Source: Streptomyces antimycoticus (lineage in GTDB: Bacteria > Actinomycetota > Actinomycetes > Streptomycetales > Streptomycetaceae). Taken from it: DNA of 64,000 bases. The stretch covers positions 5,456,001-5,520,000 of the forward strand of contig NZ_BJHV01000001.1 in the NCBI RefSeq assembly GCF_005405925.1. Reading direction: 5' to 3'. Made by a program: the position numbers and the translations under genes. Positions 55,809-64,000 of the stretch are shown here, piece after piece (within the stretch, counting starts at the first letter, position 1; each line of letters opens with the position of its first letter). Under the pieces are notes generated by a model that saw only the letters and a list, made by a program, of their open reading frames with translations, made no database searches and had not been told where the DNA came from.

Positions 55809-56747
55809 CTAGCCTTCGCCCTCCGCGAGCCGCCGCAGCCGCTCGCGGGGGGCGCGCAGGGAACGGCCCCTGGTGTCCGTACGGGCCCAGGGGTCGTCCG
55901 CGAGCCGCTCGCCGACGGTCCGCAGCGTCCAGCGGTCGGCCCTCAGCTCGGGGTCGTCCAGCTCCGCCGCGTCGATGGGCGTGGCGACGGGGGCTCCGGG
56001 GCGGGCGCGCACCGTGTACGGGGCGACGGCGGTCTGGGCGTAGGCGTTGCGCTGGATGTCCAGGTAGAGCCGGCCGCGCCGGTTGGCCTTGCGCGGCTCG
56101 GTGGTGAGCCGGTCGGGGTGGCGGGCGGCCAGCAGATCGGCCGCCTCGCGCGCGAAGGACCGTACGGTGTCGAAGTCGGCGCGGCGGTCCAGCGGGACGA
56201 TTACATGCAGTCCGCGGGAGCCGGTGGTCATCAGCAGCCCCGGCAGCCCGAGCTCGCCGAGCAGCCCGCAGCAGCGGCGGGCCGTCCAGCGCACCTCCTC
56301 GAACGCGGACTCCTCCGCCGAGGGCGGATCGAGGTCGAGGACCAGCCGGTCGGGGTGGTCGGGCCGGTCGGCGCGGGAGAGCCAGCGGTGCGGGGTGACG
56401 CACGCCTGGTCGGCGAGGTAGACGAGGGTCGCGGTGTCGTCGCAGACCACATGGGTGACCTCGCCGCCCTCTTTGGGGAGTACGGCGCGGCGCACCCAGT
56501 CCGGAAAGTAGTCGGGGGCGTTCTTCTGCATCAGCGGCTTGCCGCCGATTCCGTCCGGATGGCGTTCCATCATCAAAGGGCGGCCGCGCAACTGCGGAAT
56601 GATGCGGCGGGAGACCGAGCGGTAGTACGCGACGAGATCCCACTTCGTGATCCCGTCGTCGGGGAAGAGCACCTTTTCCGGGCGGCTGATCCGTACGGTG
56701 TGGCTCCCGGCCCTGACGTTTCGCGCATCGGTCCGCTTCTCGCTCAT
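55809..56747 (-). CDS. LigD-type primase-polymerase domain protein (stand-alone)
   Basis: 312 residues. Family motifs include VRISRPEKVLFPDDGITKWD, RPLMMERHPDGIGG, VLDLDPPSAEES (metal-binding DLD) and TGSRGLHVIVPLD. Only the polymerase domain of LigD is present; ligase and phosphoesterase domains are absent. In NHEJ it would fill gaps, with ribonucleotides preferred. No Ku gene is in view. Start at 56745-56747; the long frame upstream is chance. Confidence 0.9.
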   Translation of the reverse strand: MSEKRTDARNVRAGSHTVRISRPEKVLFPDDGITKWDLVAYYRSVSRRIIPQLRGRPLMMERHPDGIGGKPLMQKNAPDYFPDWVRRAVLPKEGGEVTHVVCDDTATLVYLADQACVTPHRWLSRADRPDHPDRLVLDLDPPSAEESAFEEVRWTARRCCGLLGELGLPGLLMTTGSRGLHVIVPLDRRADFDTVRSFAREAADLLAARHPDRLTTEPRKANRRGRLYLDIQRNAYAQTAVAPYTVRARPGAPVATPIDAAELDDPELRADRWTLRTVGERLADDPWARTDTRGRSLRAPRERLRRLAEGEG

Positions 56748-56828
56748 ATCGGACCCGGGTAACCGTGTGGATGGCTGACTAAACTCTGGAGCCAGGAAAA
56801 CGGGAGAAGTTGAAAAGCGGGGGAAATC

Positions 56829-57953
56829 ATGGTGAGACCAGGGTCGCTCGGACCACCGACGACGGATCGGCGCGGCCGTTGGGCGCAGAGCCCACTCGCG
56901 CTCATGGACACCACGATGGACCAGTTGCGCACCTTGATCATGGTCCATGAGGCCGGTACCGCACTGGGCGCCGCACGGATTCTGGGCCGTGAACAGTCCA
57001 GCGTGCAAAAGCAGATCGACACCATGAACCGGAACTTTCGCGAGCTTTGCGGCGAACCCCTCATACTCAAGCAGGGGCGTGGCAAGGACGTGCTGTTCAC
57101 CGGCACCGGAGAAGCCCTGGTCGAATTGGCGCGCGGAACTCTCGGCGAGTGGCTGGACGGCATCCATGAGTCGCGGCGGCGCCTGGGAAAAACCCTGGTG
57201 GTGGGCACCACCCGATTTACCCTCAGCTATCTGGCGGGCGCCGGGGAGCGGGTGGCCGAGGAGTTCCGGCAGCGCGCCATTGAGCTCAAGGTCGGCCATG
57301 TGCGCACCCGGGATGTGCTGGCCAAGCTGCGGGCCAAGGATGTCGACCTGGTGTGCGGTTCCGTGGTGACCCGGCCCGAGGGCGACGATGAACTCGCCGC
57401 CTTCGATGTGATGGAGTGGCGCCGCAGCGGAGTTTCGCTGCTGACCAATCTGTCCGAGGCCGAGCTGCCCGGACCCACCGCCCCGAGCAGCGCACTGCGC
57501 TCGCTGCCGCTGGTGGTCTCGGCCAGTGGGCTGATGGCCGGGGTGCTGCACACCTGGTTCGGCGGCGACTACCGCAACAAGCTGCGCATCGCCGCCGAGA
57601 TCGACACGGTCAACTACGGTTTCGAGTTGCTGCGCTCCGGTCTGCTGCGCGGCTGCATGCTGGTCACCAAGGGGGTCGCGGACGCGGCGGGCGATCCGCG
57701 GGTGGCGTACGGACGCGGGCTGCGCGCCGTCGAGCTGGTCAATGACACCGGGCCCCGGCTGGAGGTGCTGCTGGGCGCCTTCACCCGGCGCGGTGAGCGG
57801 GCGTCCTATGACGCGGCCCATCCGCTCAATCTGCTCTGGGACGCCCTCGCACAGGAGAACGCGCGCTGGCAGCGCGAGCAGCGCTGGCCCACGGCGGGCC
57901 TGGAGCCCGATCCGTTCGAACTGGCCAACTCCTACAACCCGAGTGAGAGCTGA
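56829..57953 (+). CDS. LysR-family transcriptional regulator
   Basis: 374 residues. N-terminal LysR HTH preceded by an unusual 25-30 residue extension: MDQLRTLIMVHEAGTALGAA, ILGREQSSVQKQIDTMNR. A LysR-like substrate domain follows (LVVGTTRFTLSYLAGAGE, VDLVCGSVVTRP). It is divergent from the LigD-type gene with 81 bases between, so it may regulate it or itself. The stop lies within a tandem repeat. The ATG at 56829 is taken; a later start near 56904 would shorten the tail. Confidence 0.85.
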   Translation: MVRPGSLGPPTTDRRGRWAQSPLALMDTTMDQLRTLIMVHEAGTALGAARILGREQSSVQKQIDTMNRNFRELCGEPLILKQGRGKDVLFTGTGEALVELARGTLGEWLDGIHESRRRLGKTLVVGTTRFTLSYLAGAGERVAEEFRQRAIELKVGHVRTRDVLAKLRAKDVDLVCGSVVTRPEGDDELAAFDVMEWRRSGVSLLTNLSEAELPGPTAPSSALRSLPLVVSASGLMAGVLHTWFGGDYRNKLRIAAEIDTVNYGFELLRSGLLRGCMLVTKGVADAAGDPRVAYGRGLRAVELVNDTGPRLEVLLGAFTRRGERASYDAAHPLNLLWDALAQENARWQREQRWPTAGLEPDPFELANSYNPSES

Positions 57954-58048
57954 GCGCGACCCGAGTGAGAGCTGAGCGCGACCCGAGTGAGAGCTGAGCG
58001 CGACCCGAGTGAGAGCTGAGCCGCGACCCGAGTGAGAGCTGAGCCGCA
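57937..58048. repeat. 22-bp tandem repeat over the LysR gene end
   Basis: Five units of acccgagtgagagctgagcg(cg) begin at 57937, 57959, 57981, 58003 and 58026; the first three are identical and the last two have an extra c. The LysR stop (57951-57953) lies in unit one. Confidence 0.95.
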
Positions 58049-58050
58049 GG

Positions 58051-59148
58051 TCAGCCCTGCGGCCCGTACAGGTCCAGCTCCACCAGCAGCGCGCGGTGGT
58101 CGGTGTGCGGCAGCTCCAGGAAGCGGGCCGTGCGAGGCCGCAGCGCCCGGCTGGCCAGCACATGGTCGATCTGCGCCCCCAGCACCGGGGCCGTGGCGCT
58201 CGGCCAGCTCGGCGTGCGGGAGATCCCGGTGGCCCGTGCGCTGTCCCGCAGCCCGGTGTCCAGGACGGCCCGGAAGACGGCGTGGTCCTGGGTGGCGTTG
58301 AAGTCGCCCGCGATCAGCGTGGGTTCCTCGCCCCGCCCGGCGGCATAGGCCCGCAGCCGCCCCAGCTCGGTGCGCCAGACGTCCAACTGGCCCGGCATCG
58401 GCGGCATGGGATGCGCGACCTGCATCCGCAGCCGCTGCCCCGCGATCCGGACGACAGCCCCCGGCATCCGCAGCGTCCCGCGCACCCCCTCCGCACGGGT
58501 CAGCGGGTGGCGGCTGAGGATCGCCGAGCCCGCGGCGGCGCTGTCGCCGAGCGCGACGCTCCGGTACGGATAGGCCGCGCGCACGGCGGCCGAGTCCAGC
58601 GCCTGGGCACACTCCGTGTCGCACTCCTGGACCGCGACCAGGTCCGGCCGCTCCCGGCGCAGCGCGGTCAGCAGCCCGTCCCTGGCCTGCCCGAACTCGA
58701 GGTTCGCGGTCATCACCCGCAGCCGGGCGAGGACCGGTCCGTGCGGCTCGGGCGGGGTGCCGCCGTCGTACGGCTGGATGAACCACCCGGTGGCCGCGGC
58801 TGCCGCCAGCGCCCAGCCGCACCCCAGCGGCCAGCGGGCGGCCGTGCCGAGCAGCAGCCCGAGCGCCGCCGGGACCAGCAGCCAGGGCAGAAAGGCCAGG
58901 AGCTGCGGTATGGGGGTGATGCCGTCGATGTCCGCGGCCCGGCACAGCACCACCACGCTGACCAGGACCAGCGGCACCATCGCACACCAGGCCGCCGTCC
59001 GCCGGGCCCGTCCGCCGGGGAGCCGGAGCAGGCGGACGACGGCGGCCCGGGCGCCGCGTGGGGCGCCGGGCGGGCGGCCGGGGCCGGTGCCTTGGTCCTC
59101 CGCGACTGTCGTCTCCACGCTGGGCCTCTCGATCGGGGCGGGGCGCAC
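58051..59148 (-). CDS. Membrane endonuclease/exonuclease/phosphatase-family protein
   Basis: 365 residues. Three N-terminal membrane helices (about 50-125) are followed by an EEP domain with VMTANLEFGQ (Asn), LVAVQECDTE (Glu), IAGDFNATQDH (Asp, Asn), QIDHVLASRAL and ELPHTDHRALL (Asp-His). The catalytic set is complete. Family members cleave nucleic acid or phosphodiesters such as sphingolipids; the membrane anchor suggests an extracytoplasmic site. GTG start with GGAG five bases upstream. Confidence 0.88.
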   Translation of the reverse strand: MRPAPIERPSVETTVAEDQGTGPGRPPGAPRGARAAVVRLLRLPGGRARRTAAWCAMVPLVLVSVVVLCRAADIDGITPIPQLLAFLPWLLVPAALGLLLGTAARWPLGCGWALAAAAATGWFIQPYDGGTPPEPHGPVLARLRVMTANLEFGQARDGLLTALRRERPDLVAVQECDTECAQALDSAAVRAAYPYRSVALGDSAAAGSAILSRHPLTRAEGVRGTLRMPGAVVRIAGQRLRMQVAHPMPPMPGQLDVWRTELGRLRAYAAGRGEEPTLIAGDFNATQDHAVFRAVLDTGLRDSARATGISRTPSWPSATAPVLGAQIDHVLASRALRPRTARFLELPHTDHRALLVELDLYGPQG

Positions 59149-59275
59149 ATTCTCTCCTACGCCCCGCAGGTCTAGACCTTGACGTGTTCATGAGCTAACT
59201 TCCCGGAACATCGCAGGAGTTCATGTCGGCATCCGTCGTTCATATACACGAACCCCACCGTCAGGAGCCGCCCCC

Positions 59276-60484
59276 ATGCGCACCAGAGCCCTGTATCTCG
59301 CCCTCGCCGCAGCGCTGGCCGCGCTGTTCGCGGGCATCCTCAGCGGTCCGGCCACGGCCGGGCAGACCAAGCGGTCCGCCGAACCCAAGGCCGCCGCCGC
59401 CTTCACCCACCCCGGCGTCCTGGTCAGCCAGGCCCAGCTCGACTTCGTCCGCTCCAAGGTGAACGCCGGCGCGCAGCCCTGGAAGGGCGCGTACGACGCG
59501 ATGCTGTCGAGCCCGTACGCCTCGCTGTCGCGCACCCCCAAGCCGCGGGCGGTCGTCGAATGCGGGCCGTACTCCGACCCCAACCTCGGCTGCACCGATG
59601 AGCGCCAGGACGCGCTCGCCGCCTACTCGCTCTCGCTGGCCTGGTACATCACCCGCGACAGCCGCTACGCCGAGAAGGCGATCCAGATCATGGACGCCTG
59701 GTCCGCCACCATCAAGGACCACACCAACAGCAACGCCCCGCTGCAGACCGGCTGGGCCGGATCCTCCTGGCCCCGGGCGGCCGAGATCATCCGCTACACC
59801 TACGACGGCTGGTCGGACGCCTCCATCAGCCGCTTCTCCACCATGCTGCGGAATGTCTACCTCCCGAAGGTCATCGGCGGCTCGAACTCCAACGGCAACT
59901 GGGAGCTGGTGATGATGGAGGCCGCGACCGGCATCTCCGTCTTCCTCGACGACCGGGCCAGCTACGACAAGGCCGTCGCGAAGTTCCGCGGCCGCGTCCC
60001 GGCGTACATCTATCTGCAGTCCGACGGCTCCCTGCCCAAGACCGCGCCCGGCAGCGGCCTGGACACCCGCGACAAGATCGTCAAGTACTGGCAGGGCCAG
60101 ACGACCTTCGTCACCGGCCTCACCCAGGAGACCTGCCGCGACTTCACCCACACCGGATACGGCATCGCTTCCATCGCGCATGTCGCCGAGACCAGCCGCA
60201 TCCAGGGCCAGGACCTCTACCCCGAGGTGGGCGAGCGGCTGCGGCAGGCGCTGGGCTTCCAGTCGAAGTACGAACTGGGCGAGGACGTGCCGTCCTGGCT
60301 GTGCGGCGGCAGCGTCAAGCGGGGCCTCGGCCCGATCACCGAGGTCGGCTACAACGCACTGCACACCCGCCTCGGCATCGCCATGACCAACACCCAAAAG
60401 CTCACCGAGCAGCAGCGCCCGGCGGGCACCAACAGCCTCTTCCTGGGCTGGGAGACCCTGACCCACGCGGAGAACCCCTCCTGA
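59276..60484 (+). CDS. Secreted alginate lyase-family protein
   Basis: 402 residues. Signal peptide (about 1-28, ending GPATAG), then an (alpha/alpha) toroid: HPGVLVSQAQLDFVRSKV, ALSLAWYITRD-type helices, SNSNGNWELVMMEAATGISV (Asn, Trp, Glu), and ETCRDFTHTGYGIASIAHVAE with the His/Tyr region expected at the active site. This matches the alginate lyase/PL5-like superfamily common in streptomycetes. The polysaccharide substrate cannot be told. AGGAG precedes the ATG. Confidence 0.85.
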   Translation: MRTRALYLALAAALAALFAGILSGPATAGQTKRSAEPKAAAAFTHPGVLVSQAQLDFVRSKVNAGAQPWKGAYDAMLSSPYASLSRTPKPRAVVECGPYSDPNLGCTDERQDALAAYSLSLAWYITRDSRYAEKAIQIMDAWSATIKDHTNSNAPLQTGWAGSSWPRAAEIIRYTYDGWSDASISRFSTMLRNVYLPKVIGGSNSNGNWELVMMEAATGISVFLDDRASYDKAVAKFRGRVPAYIYLQSDGSLPKTAPGSGLDTRDKIVKYWQGQTTFVTGLTQETCRDFTHTGYGIASIAHVAETSRIQGQDLYPEVGERLRQALGFQSKYELGEDVPSWLCGGSVKRGLGPITEVGYNALHTRLGIAMTNTQKLTEQQRPAGTNSLFLGWETLTHAENPS

Positions 60485-60503
60485 TCGCTCCCGATCCCGC
60501 CCG

Positions 60504-60530
60504 ACCCCGGACCGCCTGGCGGTCCGGGGT
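60504..60530 (+). terminator. Terminator hairpin after the alginate lyase-like gene
   Basis: accccggaccgcc (60504-60516) pairs with ggcggtccggggt (60518-60530), followed by tt. It lies between converging genes. Confidence 0.75.
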
Positions 60531-60569
60531 TTCGCGGTCCAGGGCCCCGGACCGCCCGGCTCCGGCCCG

Positions 60570-62108
60570 TCACTCGCCGCGCAGCGCCAGCACCGCCTCG
60601 ACCGTGTCCGCCTGATCCGCCGGCTTGTCCTCCCGGTAGCGCAGCACCCGCGCGAACCGCAGCGTGACGCCCGCCGGATAGCGGGTCGAGCGCTGCAACC
60701 CGTCGAAGGCCACCTCCACCACCAGCTCCGGCCGCACCCGCACCACCCAGCCGTCGTCGCTGACCGCGATCCCCAGCAGCGCCTGTGTCTGCCACTCCAG
60801 CATCGCGTCGGTGAGCCCCTTGAAGGTCTTGCCCAGCATCAGATACGTGCCGTCCGCCGCTCGCGCGCCCAGATGGAGGTTGGACAGCTTCCCGGTGCGG
60901 CGGCCGTGGCCCCACTCCGCCGCCAGCACCACCAGATCCAGCGTGTGCACCGGTTTGACCTTCAGCCAGGACGCCCCGCGCCGGCCCGCGCCGTACGGCG
61001 CCTCCAGCGCCTTGACCAGCACCCCCTCATGACCCCGGGTCAGCACGTCGGCGGCGAACTCCCGTGCCGCCCGCCGGGTTTCCGGATCCGCCGGGTCGTC
61101 GGCCACCAGCCGCCGCACCCGGCGGGGCCCGGGGGCGATCCGGGCCAGTTCGGCATGGCGCTCGCGGGTCGGGAGGTCGAGGAGATCGCGGTCGTCCACG
61201 ACCAGCAGATCGAAGAAGACGGGGGACAGCGGCAGCGCGGCCGACGCCCCGGCCACATCGAGCCGGGAGCCGACCCGGGCGGAGGTCTCCTGGAACGGCC
61301 GCGGCCGCCCGTCGGCGTCCAGCAGGATCACCTCACCGTCGAGGATCGCCCGGTCCACCGCCAGTTCCCGCGCCGCCGTGACGACCTCCGGCAGCCGGTC
61401 GGTGATCTCGTCGAGGGTGCGGGTGTAGATCCGTACGTCCTCGCCGTCCCGGTGCACCTGCACCCGGATCCCGTCCAGCTTCTCCTCGACCGCGCACGGC
61501 CCCAGCCGGTCCATGGCCTCGTCGAGGTCCTTGGCGCTCTGCGCGAGCATCGGCAGCACCGGCCGCCCCACCTCCAGCCGGAAGTCGGCCAGCGCCTCCG
61601 GGCCGCGCGCCAGCAGCGCCTCGGCGACGGAGCCCAGCGAACCGCCGACCATCACCGCTCGCCGCACCTCGGCGGCGGGTGCGCCCACCGCCTCGGCGAG
61701 CCCCTCCACGGCCAGCCCCTCCAGGGCCCCCTGCCGCAGCTCCCCGCCGATCAGCCCGAGCAGAAAGCCCTGCTCGTCCTTGGTCGCGGCGGCCAGCAGC
61801 TCGCCCACCAGCCGTTTGCGGGCCGCCGTCGCGCCGGTGCCGGAGACCGCCGCGACCCGGGTCAGGGCCTCGTCCACAGCGAGCACCGTGAGCGTCGGCT
61901 CGGCGGCGGGTTCCCGCCGGTGGCGCAGGGTGGACCAGCCCACTCCGGTCCGGCGCTGGGGCAGTTTGCCCGCGAGGTAGGTGATCACCACGGCCGCTTC
62001 GGCCGGTTCCGTACGGCGGAACAGCCGGGCCAGCGCGGCGATCTTCTCCGAGCGGGCGGCGGTGGCCGCGACCTGGCGGGAGGTCAGTGCGACATCAGCC
62101 AGCAGCAT
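60570..62108 (-). CDS. ATP-dependent DNA ligase (LigB-like)
   Basis: 512 residues. N-terminal helical DNA-binding domain, nucleotidyltransferase domain with the adenylated Lys in CAVEEKLDGIRVQ, motifs III-V (AILDGEVILLD, FFDLLVVDD, EGVLVKALEAPYGAG, SWLKVKP), and an OB-fold. This is the LigB type of mycobacteria and streptomycetes, a nick-sealing enzyme distinct from the NAD+ enzyme LigA. It is not adjacent to the LigD-type polymerase (4 kb away). Confidence 0.92.
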   Translation of the reverse strand: MLLADVALTSRQVAATAARSEKIAALARLFRRTEPAEAAVVITYLAGKLPQRRTGVGWSTLRHRREPAAEPTLTVLAVDEALTRVAAVSGTGATAARKRLVGELLAAATKDEQGFLLGLIGGELRQGALEGLAVEGLAEAVGAPAAEVRRAVMVGGSLGSVAEALLARGPEALADFRLEVGRPVLPMLAQSAKDLDEAMDRLGPCAVEEKLDGIRVQVHRDGEDVRIYTRTLDEITDRLPEVVTAARELAVDRAILDGEVILLDADGRPRPFQETSARVGSRLDVAGASAALPLSPVFFDLLVVDDRDLLDLPTRERHAELARIAPGPRRVRRLVADDPADPETRRAAREFAADVLTRGHEGVLVKALEAPYGAGRRGASWLKVKPVHTLDLVVLAAEWGHGRRTGKLSNLHLGARAADGTYLMLGKTFKGLTDAMLEWQTQALLGIAVSDDGWVVRVRPELVVEVAFDGLQRSTRYPAGVTLRFARVLRYREDKPADQADTVEAVLALRGE

Positions 62109-62160
62109 GGCTCCAGCCTGCCCCGCACCCCGCCGGGAAGCCAGGCACCGTGGCTCTCAC

Positions 62161-62637
62161 TCAGGCCGTACGTCCCGCCTCGCCGCGTCCTCCCGCCTCG
62201 CCGCGTCCTCCCGCGCCGCTGCGGCTCGGCCCGGCGCACAGCGACCAGATGACGAGGGCGTCGACGATGAGCAACACGGTGGCCCAGACCGGGTAGTACG
62301 GCAGCCACAGGAAGTTGGCGATCAGCGCGAGCCCGGCCAGCGCCACGCCCACGATACGGGCCCACATCGCACCGGTGAACACCGCGAACCCGGCGAGCAG
62401 GAGGGCGATGCCGACGCCGAAGTGGACCCATCCCCAGCCGGAGAGGTCGAACTGGAAGATATAGCTCTGGGTGACCAGGAACACCTGGTCGGTCCGGATG
62501 GCCGAGATGCCCTGGAGCAGGTTCATCAGCCCACTGAAGATCATCATGACCGCCGCGAAGACGAGCCATCCGCTCACCGCCCGGTGCGCGTGGCCCGGGG
62601 CGACCCCTGTCTGAACTCCACCGGCGTGACTGGCCAT
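62161..62637 (-). CDS. Four-helix membrane protein (DUF7144-like)
   Basis: 158 residues with four hydrophobic segments: AVSGWLVFAAVMMIFSGLMN, WVHFGVGIALLLAGFAVFTG, VGVALAGLALIANFLWLPYY and VWATVLLIVDALVIWSLCAG. Small membrane proteins of this kind are common in actinomycetes and unexplained. The ATG at 62635-62637 has AAGGAG upstream, which rules against the longer frame. The C-terminus contains a short GGRGEA repeat. Confidence 0.82.
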   Translation of the reverse strand: MASHAGGVQTGVAPGHAHRAVSGWLVFAAVMMIFSGLMNLLQGISAIRTDQVFLVTQSYIFQFDLSGWGWVHFGVGIALLLAGFAVFTGAMWARIVGVALAGLALIANFLWLPYYPVWATVLLIVDALVIWSLCAGPSRSGAGGRGEAGGRGEAGRTA

Positions 62638-62891
62638 GTCGGGCTCCTTCGTCAGGCGCAATCGGTGCCGCGCTGGCACCGATTGACGGCGATAAGGGTG
62701 AATTGCCCTTTTTCTCAGATTCGCATAGACCCCCGCCATCGGCACCTCGCCCCACGTGAATACATCCCTCAAGAGCGGTCCGTAATCGGGTCGGTACGGA
62801 AAGTCGCGCACCGCGTGCGCGTTATCGTGGCCGCCTGGCCGATGGAAGCGGAGATTCGCCTTCCAGGATTTCCCGGTGTAGATGTATGTGT

Positions 62892-64000
62892 ATGGCCCGG
62901 TTTATGGGTCGATCGTGGGCTGCCCGCATGATCCCCGGTCGGCGCCCACGGAGTCGGCGCCGGGAGCGCCCGGAGGTGGCGGGCCGGCGCTTTCGATCGT
63001 GGCTGAGCGTCCGCAGCGTCGCCGGCCAGGTCTTCGTCCTCCAACTCGTCATCGTGCTGCTGCTCGGCGCGGCGGCGACCACCGCCCTGGTGCTCCAGGT
63101 GCGGCACGACGCCACCGACGAGGCCCGCGGCCGGTCCGTCGCGGTTGCCGAGGCCTTCGCCAACTCCCCCGGCATCGTCCAGGCCCTGCACAGCCGCAAC
63201 CCGACCAAGGTGCTCCAGCCGAAGGCCGAGGCCGTCAGGAAGAAGTCCGGGCTCGACTTCGTCGTGGTGACGACCGACAAGGGCATCCGGCTCACCCACC
63301 CCAAGCTCAACCGGATCGGCAAGCACTACGTCGGCAACATCGAGCCGGCGCTGCGCGGGCACCCCACGGTCGATACCGGCCCCGGCACACTGGGCGAGGC
63401 GATGGATGCGGTGGTGCCCATCTTCGACAGCCACCACAAGGTCGTCGGTGCGGTGGGCGCGGGGATCACGATCAAGAAGGTGAGCGGGCTCGCCAACCGC
63501 CAGCTCCCGCTGCTCGTCGGCGCCGTCTCCGCCTCCCTCGTCCTCGCCACCGGTGGCACCGCCCTGGTGAGCAGGCGGCTGCGGCGGCAGACCCGCGGCC
63601 TGGACCCGGTCGAGATGACGCGGATGTACGAGCACCATGACGCGGTGCTGCACTCGGTGCGCGAGGGCGTGCTGATCGTCGGCGGCGACGGGCGGCTGGT
63701 GCTGGCCAACGACGAGGCGTCCCGGCTGCTCGATCTGCCGCCGCGGCCGGAGGGGCGGCTGGTCGACGATCTGGGCCTGGAGCCCCATGTCGCCGACGTC
63801 CTGGCCTCCGGGCGCGATGTCACCGACGAGGTGCTGGTGGCCGGCGACCGGCTGCTGGCCATCAACAACCGGCTGACCGACCGCGACGGCGGCCCGCCCG
63901 GCAGCGTCGCCACCCTGCGCGACTCCACCGAACTGCGCGCCCTCTCCGGCCGTGCCGATGTGGCGCAGAAGCGGCTCAAACTGCTCTACGACGCGAGCGT
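62892..64000 (+). CDS. Cache-PAS membrane sensor, probably a SpoIIE-family phosphatase (cut by window edge)
   Basis: 369 residues visible, open at the right edge. TM1 (about 50-72, VFVLQLVIVLLLGAAATTAL), an extracytoplasmic CitA/Cache-like domain (about 73-200, with LDFVVVTTDKGIRLTHP), TM2 (about 200-220, LPLLVGAVSASLVLATGGTA), then a PAS domain (MYEHHDAVLHSVREGVLIVG, LANDEASRLLDLP). The end LRDSTELRALSGRADVAQ leading to RLKLLYDAS is the linker typical of streptomycete sensors that continue into GAF and SpoIIE phosphatase domains, but a histidine kinase is possible. The start may be the ATG at 62892, 62904 or 62928; no ribosome site is seen. Confidence 0.75.
   Translation, partial: MARFMGRSWAARMIPGRRPRSRRRERPEVAGRRFRSWLSVRSVAGQVFVLQLVIVLLLGAAATTALVLQVRHDATDEARGRSVAVAEAFANSPGIVQALHSRNPTKVLQPKAEAVRKKSGLDFVVVTTDKGIRLTHPKLNRIGKHYVGNIEPALRGHPTVDTGPGTLGEAMDAVVPIFDSHHKVVGAVGAGITIKKVSGLANRQLPLLVGAVSASLVLATGGTALVSRRLRRQTRGLDPVEMTRMYEHHDAVLHSVREGVLIVGGDGRLVLANDEASRLLDLPPRPEGRLVDDLGLEPHVADVLASGRDVTDEVLVAGDRLLAINNRLTDRDGGPPGSVATLRDSTELRALSGRADVAQKRLKLLYDAS

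Noticed and set aside
57937..58048. CRISPR or integron-like array
   Set aside because: Head-to-tail units with no unique spacers; simple minisatellite.
55809..58163. 784-residue extension of the LigD-type gene
   Set aside because: The region upstream of 56747 overlaps the LysR gene and the 22-bp repeat; homology begins at MSEKRTDARN.

Overview
The window is high-GC chromosomal DNA of a Streptomyces or very close relative. The evidence is strong third-position GC bias, GTG/TTG starts, 1-4 bp stop/start overlaps, leaderless-type promoters, paired Ser/Thr kinases, a SARP/AfsR-like regulator, a SpoIIE-type phosphatase, a mycothiol-type enzyme and a PafE/Bpa proteasome activator. It looks like a core region, with one possible small accessory block at about 37.2-43.5 kb. 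No tRNA, rRNA, CRISPR array, insertion sequence or prophage was seen.

Left part (0-23 kb): two complete branched-chain alpha-keto acid dehydrogenase (BCDH) operons, bkdABC at 1.1-4.5 kb and 17.0-20.6 kb, face the same way. The first is divergent from the Lrp-type regulator bkdR. Between them lie a MobA-like/MoeA/potassium-channel operon, a quinone oxidoreductase, a small secreted membrane protein, the proteasome activator bpa, two divergent Ser/Thr kinases, a phosphotransferase and a NarL/DevR response regulator. The second bkd operon ends at a perfect terminator and is followed by a GntR-MFS pair with a palindromic operator.

Middle (22.8-37.1 kb): a mycothiol-type enzyme, a thioredoxin-NHL fusion, a membrane-anchored XRE regulator, a P60-like lipoprotein, a DUF4232 lipoprotein, an AfsR-like regulator coupled to an M18 aminopeptidase, a secreted TNT-like NAD glycohydrolase followed by a candidate immunity gene, a large acyl-CoA dehydrogenase, an SseB-like protein and a pirin whose promoter carries a palindrome.

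Possible accessory block (37.2-43.5 kb): an LAxTG cell-wall protein, a membrane-anchored protein, a beta-helix lipoprotein and a Tat-exported DyP peroxidase.

Right part (43.3-64 kb): SpoIIE-family phosphatase, aspS, intradiol dioxygenase, truncated response regulator, metG, VWA protein, phoX with a clear PHO box, stand-alone LigD polymerase domain, LysR regulator, membrane endonuclease-fold protein, alginate-lyase-like protein, ATP-dependent DNA ligase, small membrane protein, and the start of a Cache-PAS sensor probably of the SpoIIE family.

Two cross-cutting observations stand out. First, five genes (a bkdC, a small secreted protein, a kinase, the AfsR-like regulator and pirin) are each broken by exactly one missing base in a short G or C run, and SpoIIE may be a sixth. 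This looks like homopolymer undercalling in the assembly rather than biology. Second, at least five gene ends (MFS, DUF4232, metG, phoX, LysR) have the stop codon inside a short tandem repeat, so the stop is duplicated downstream.
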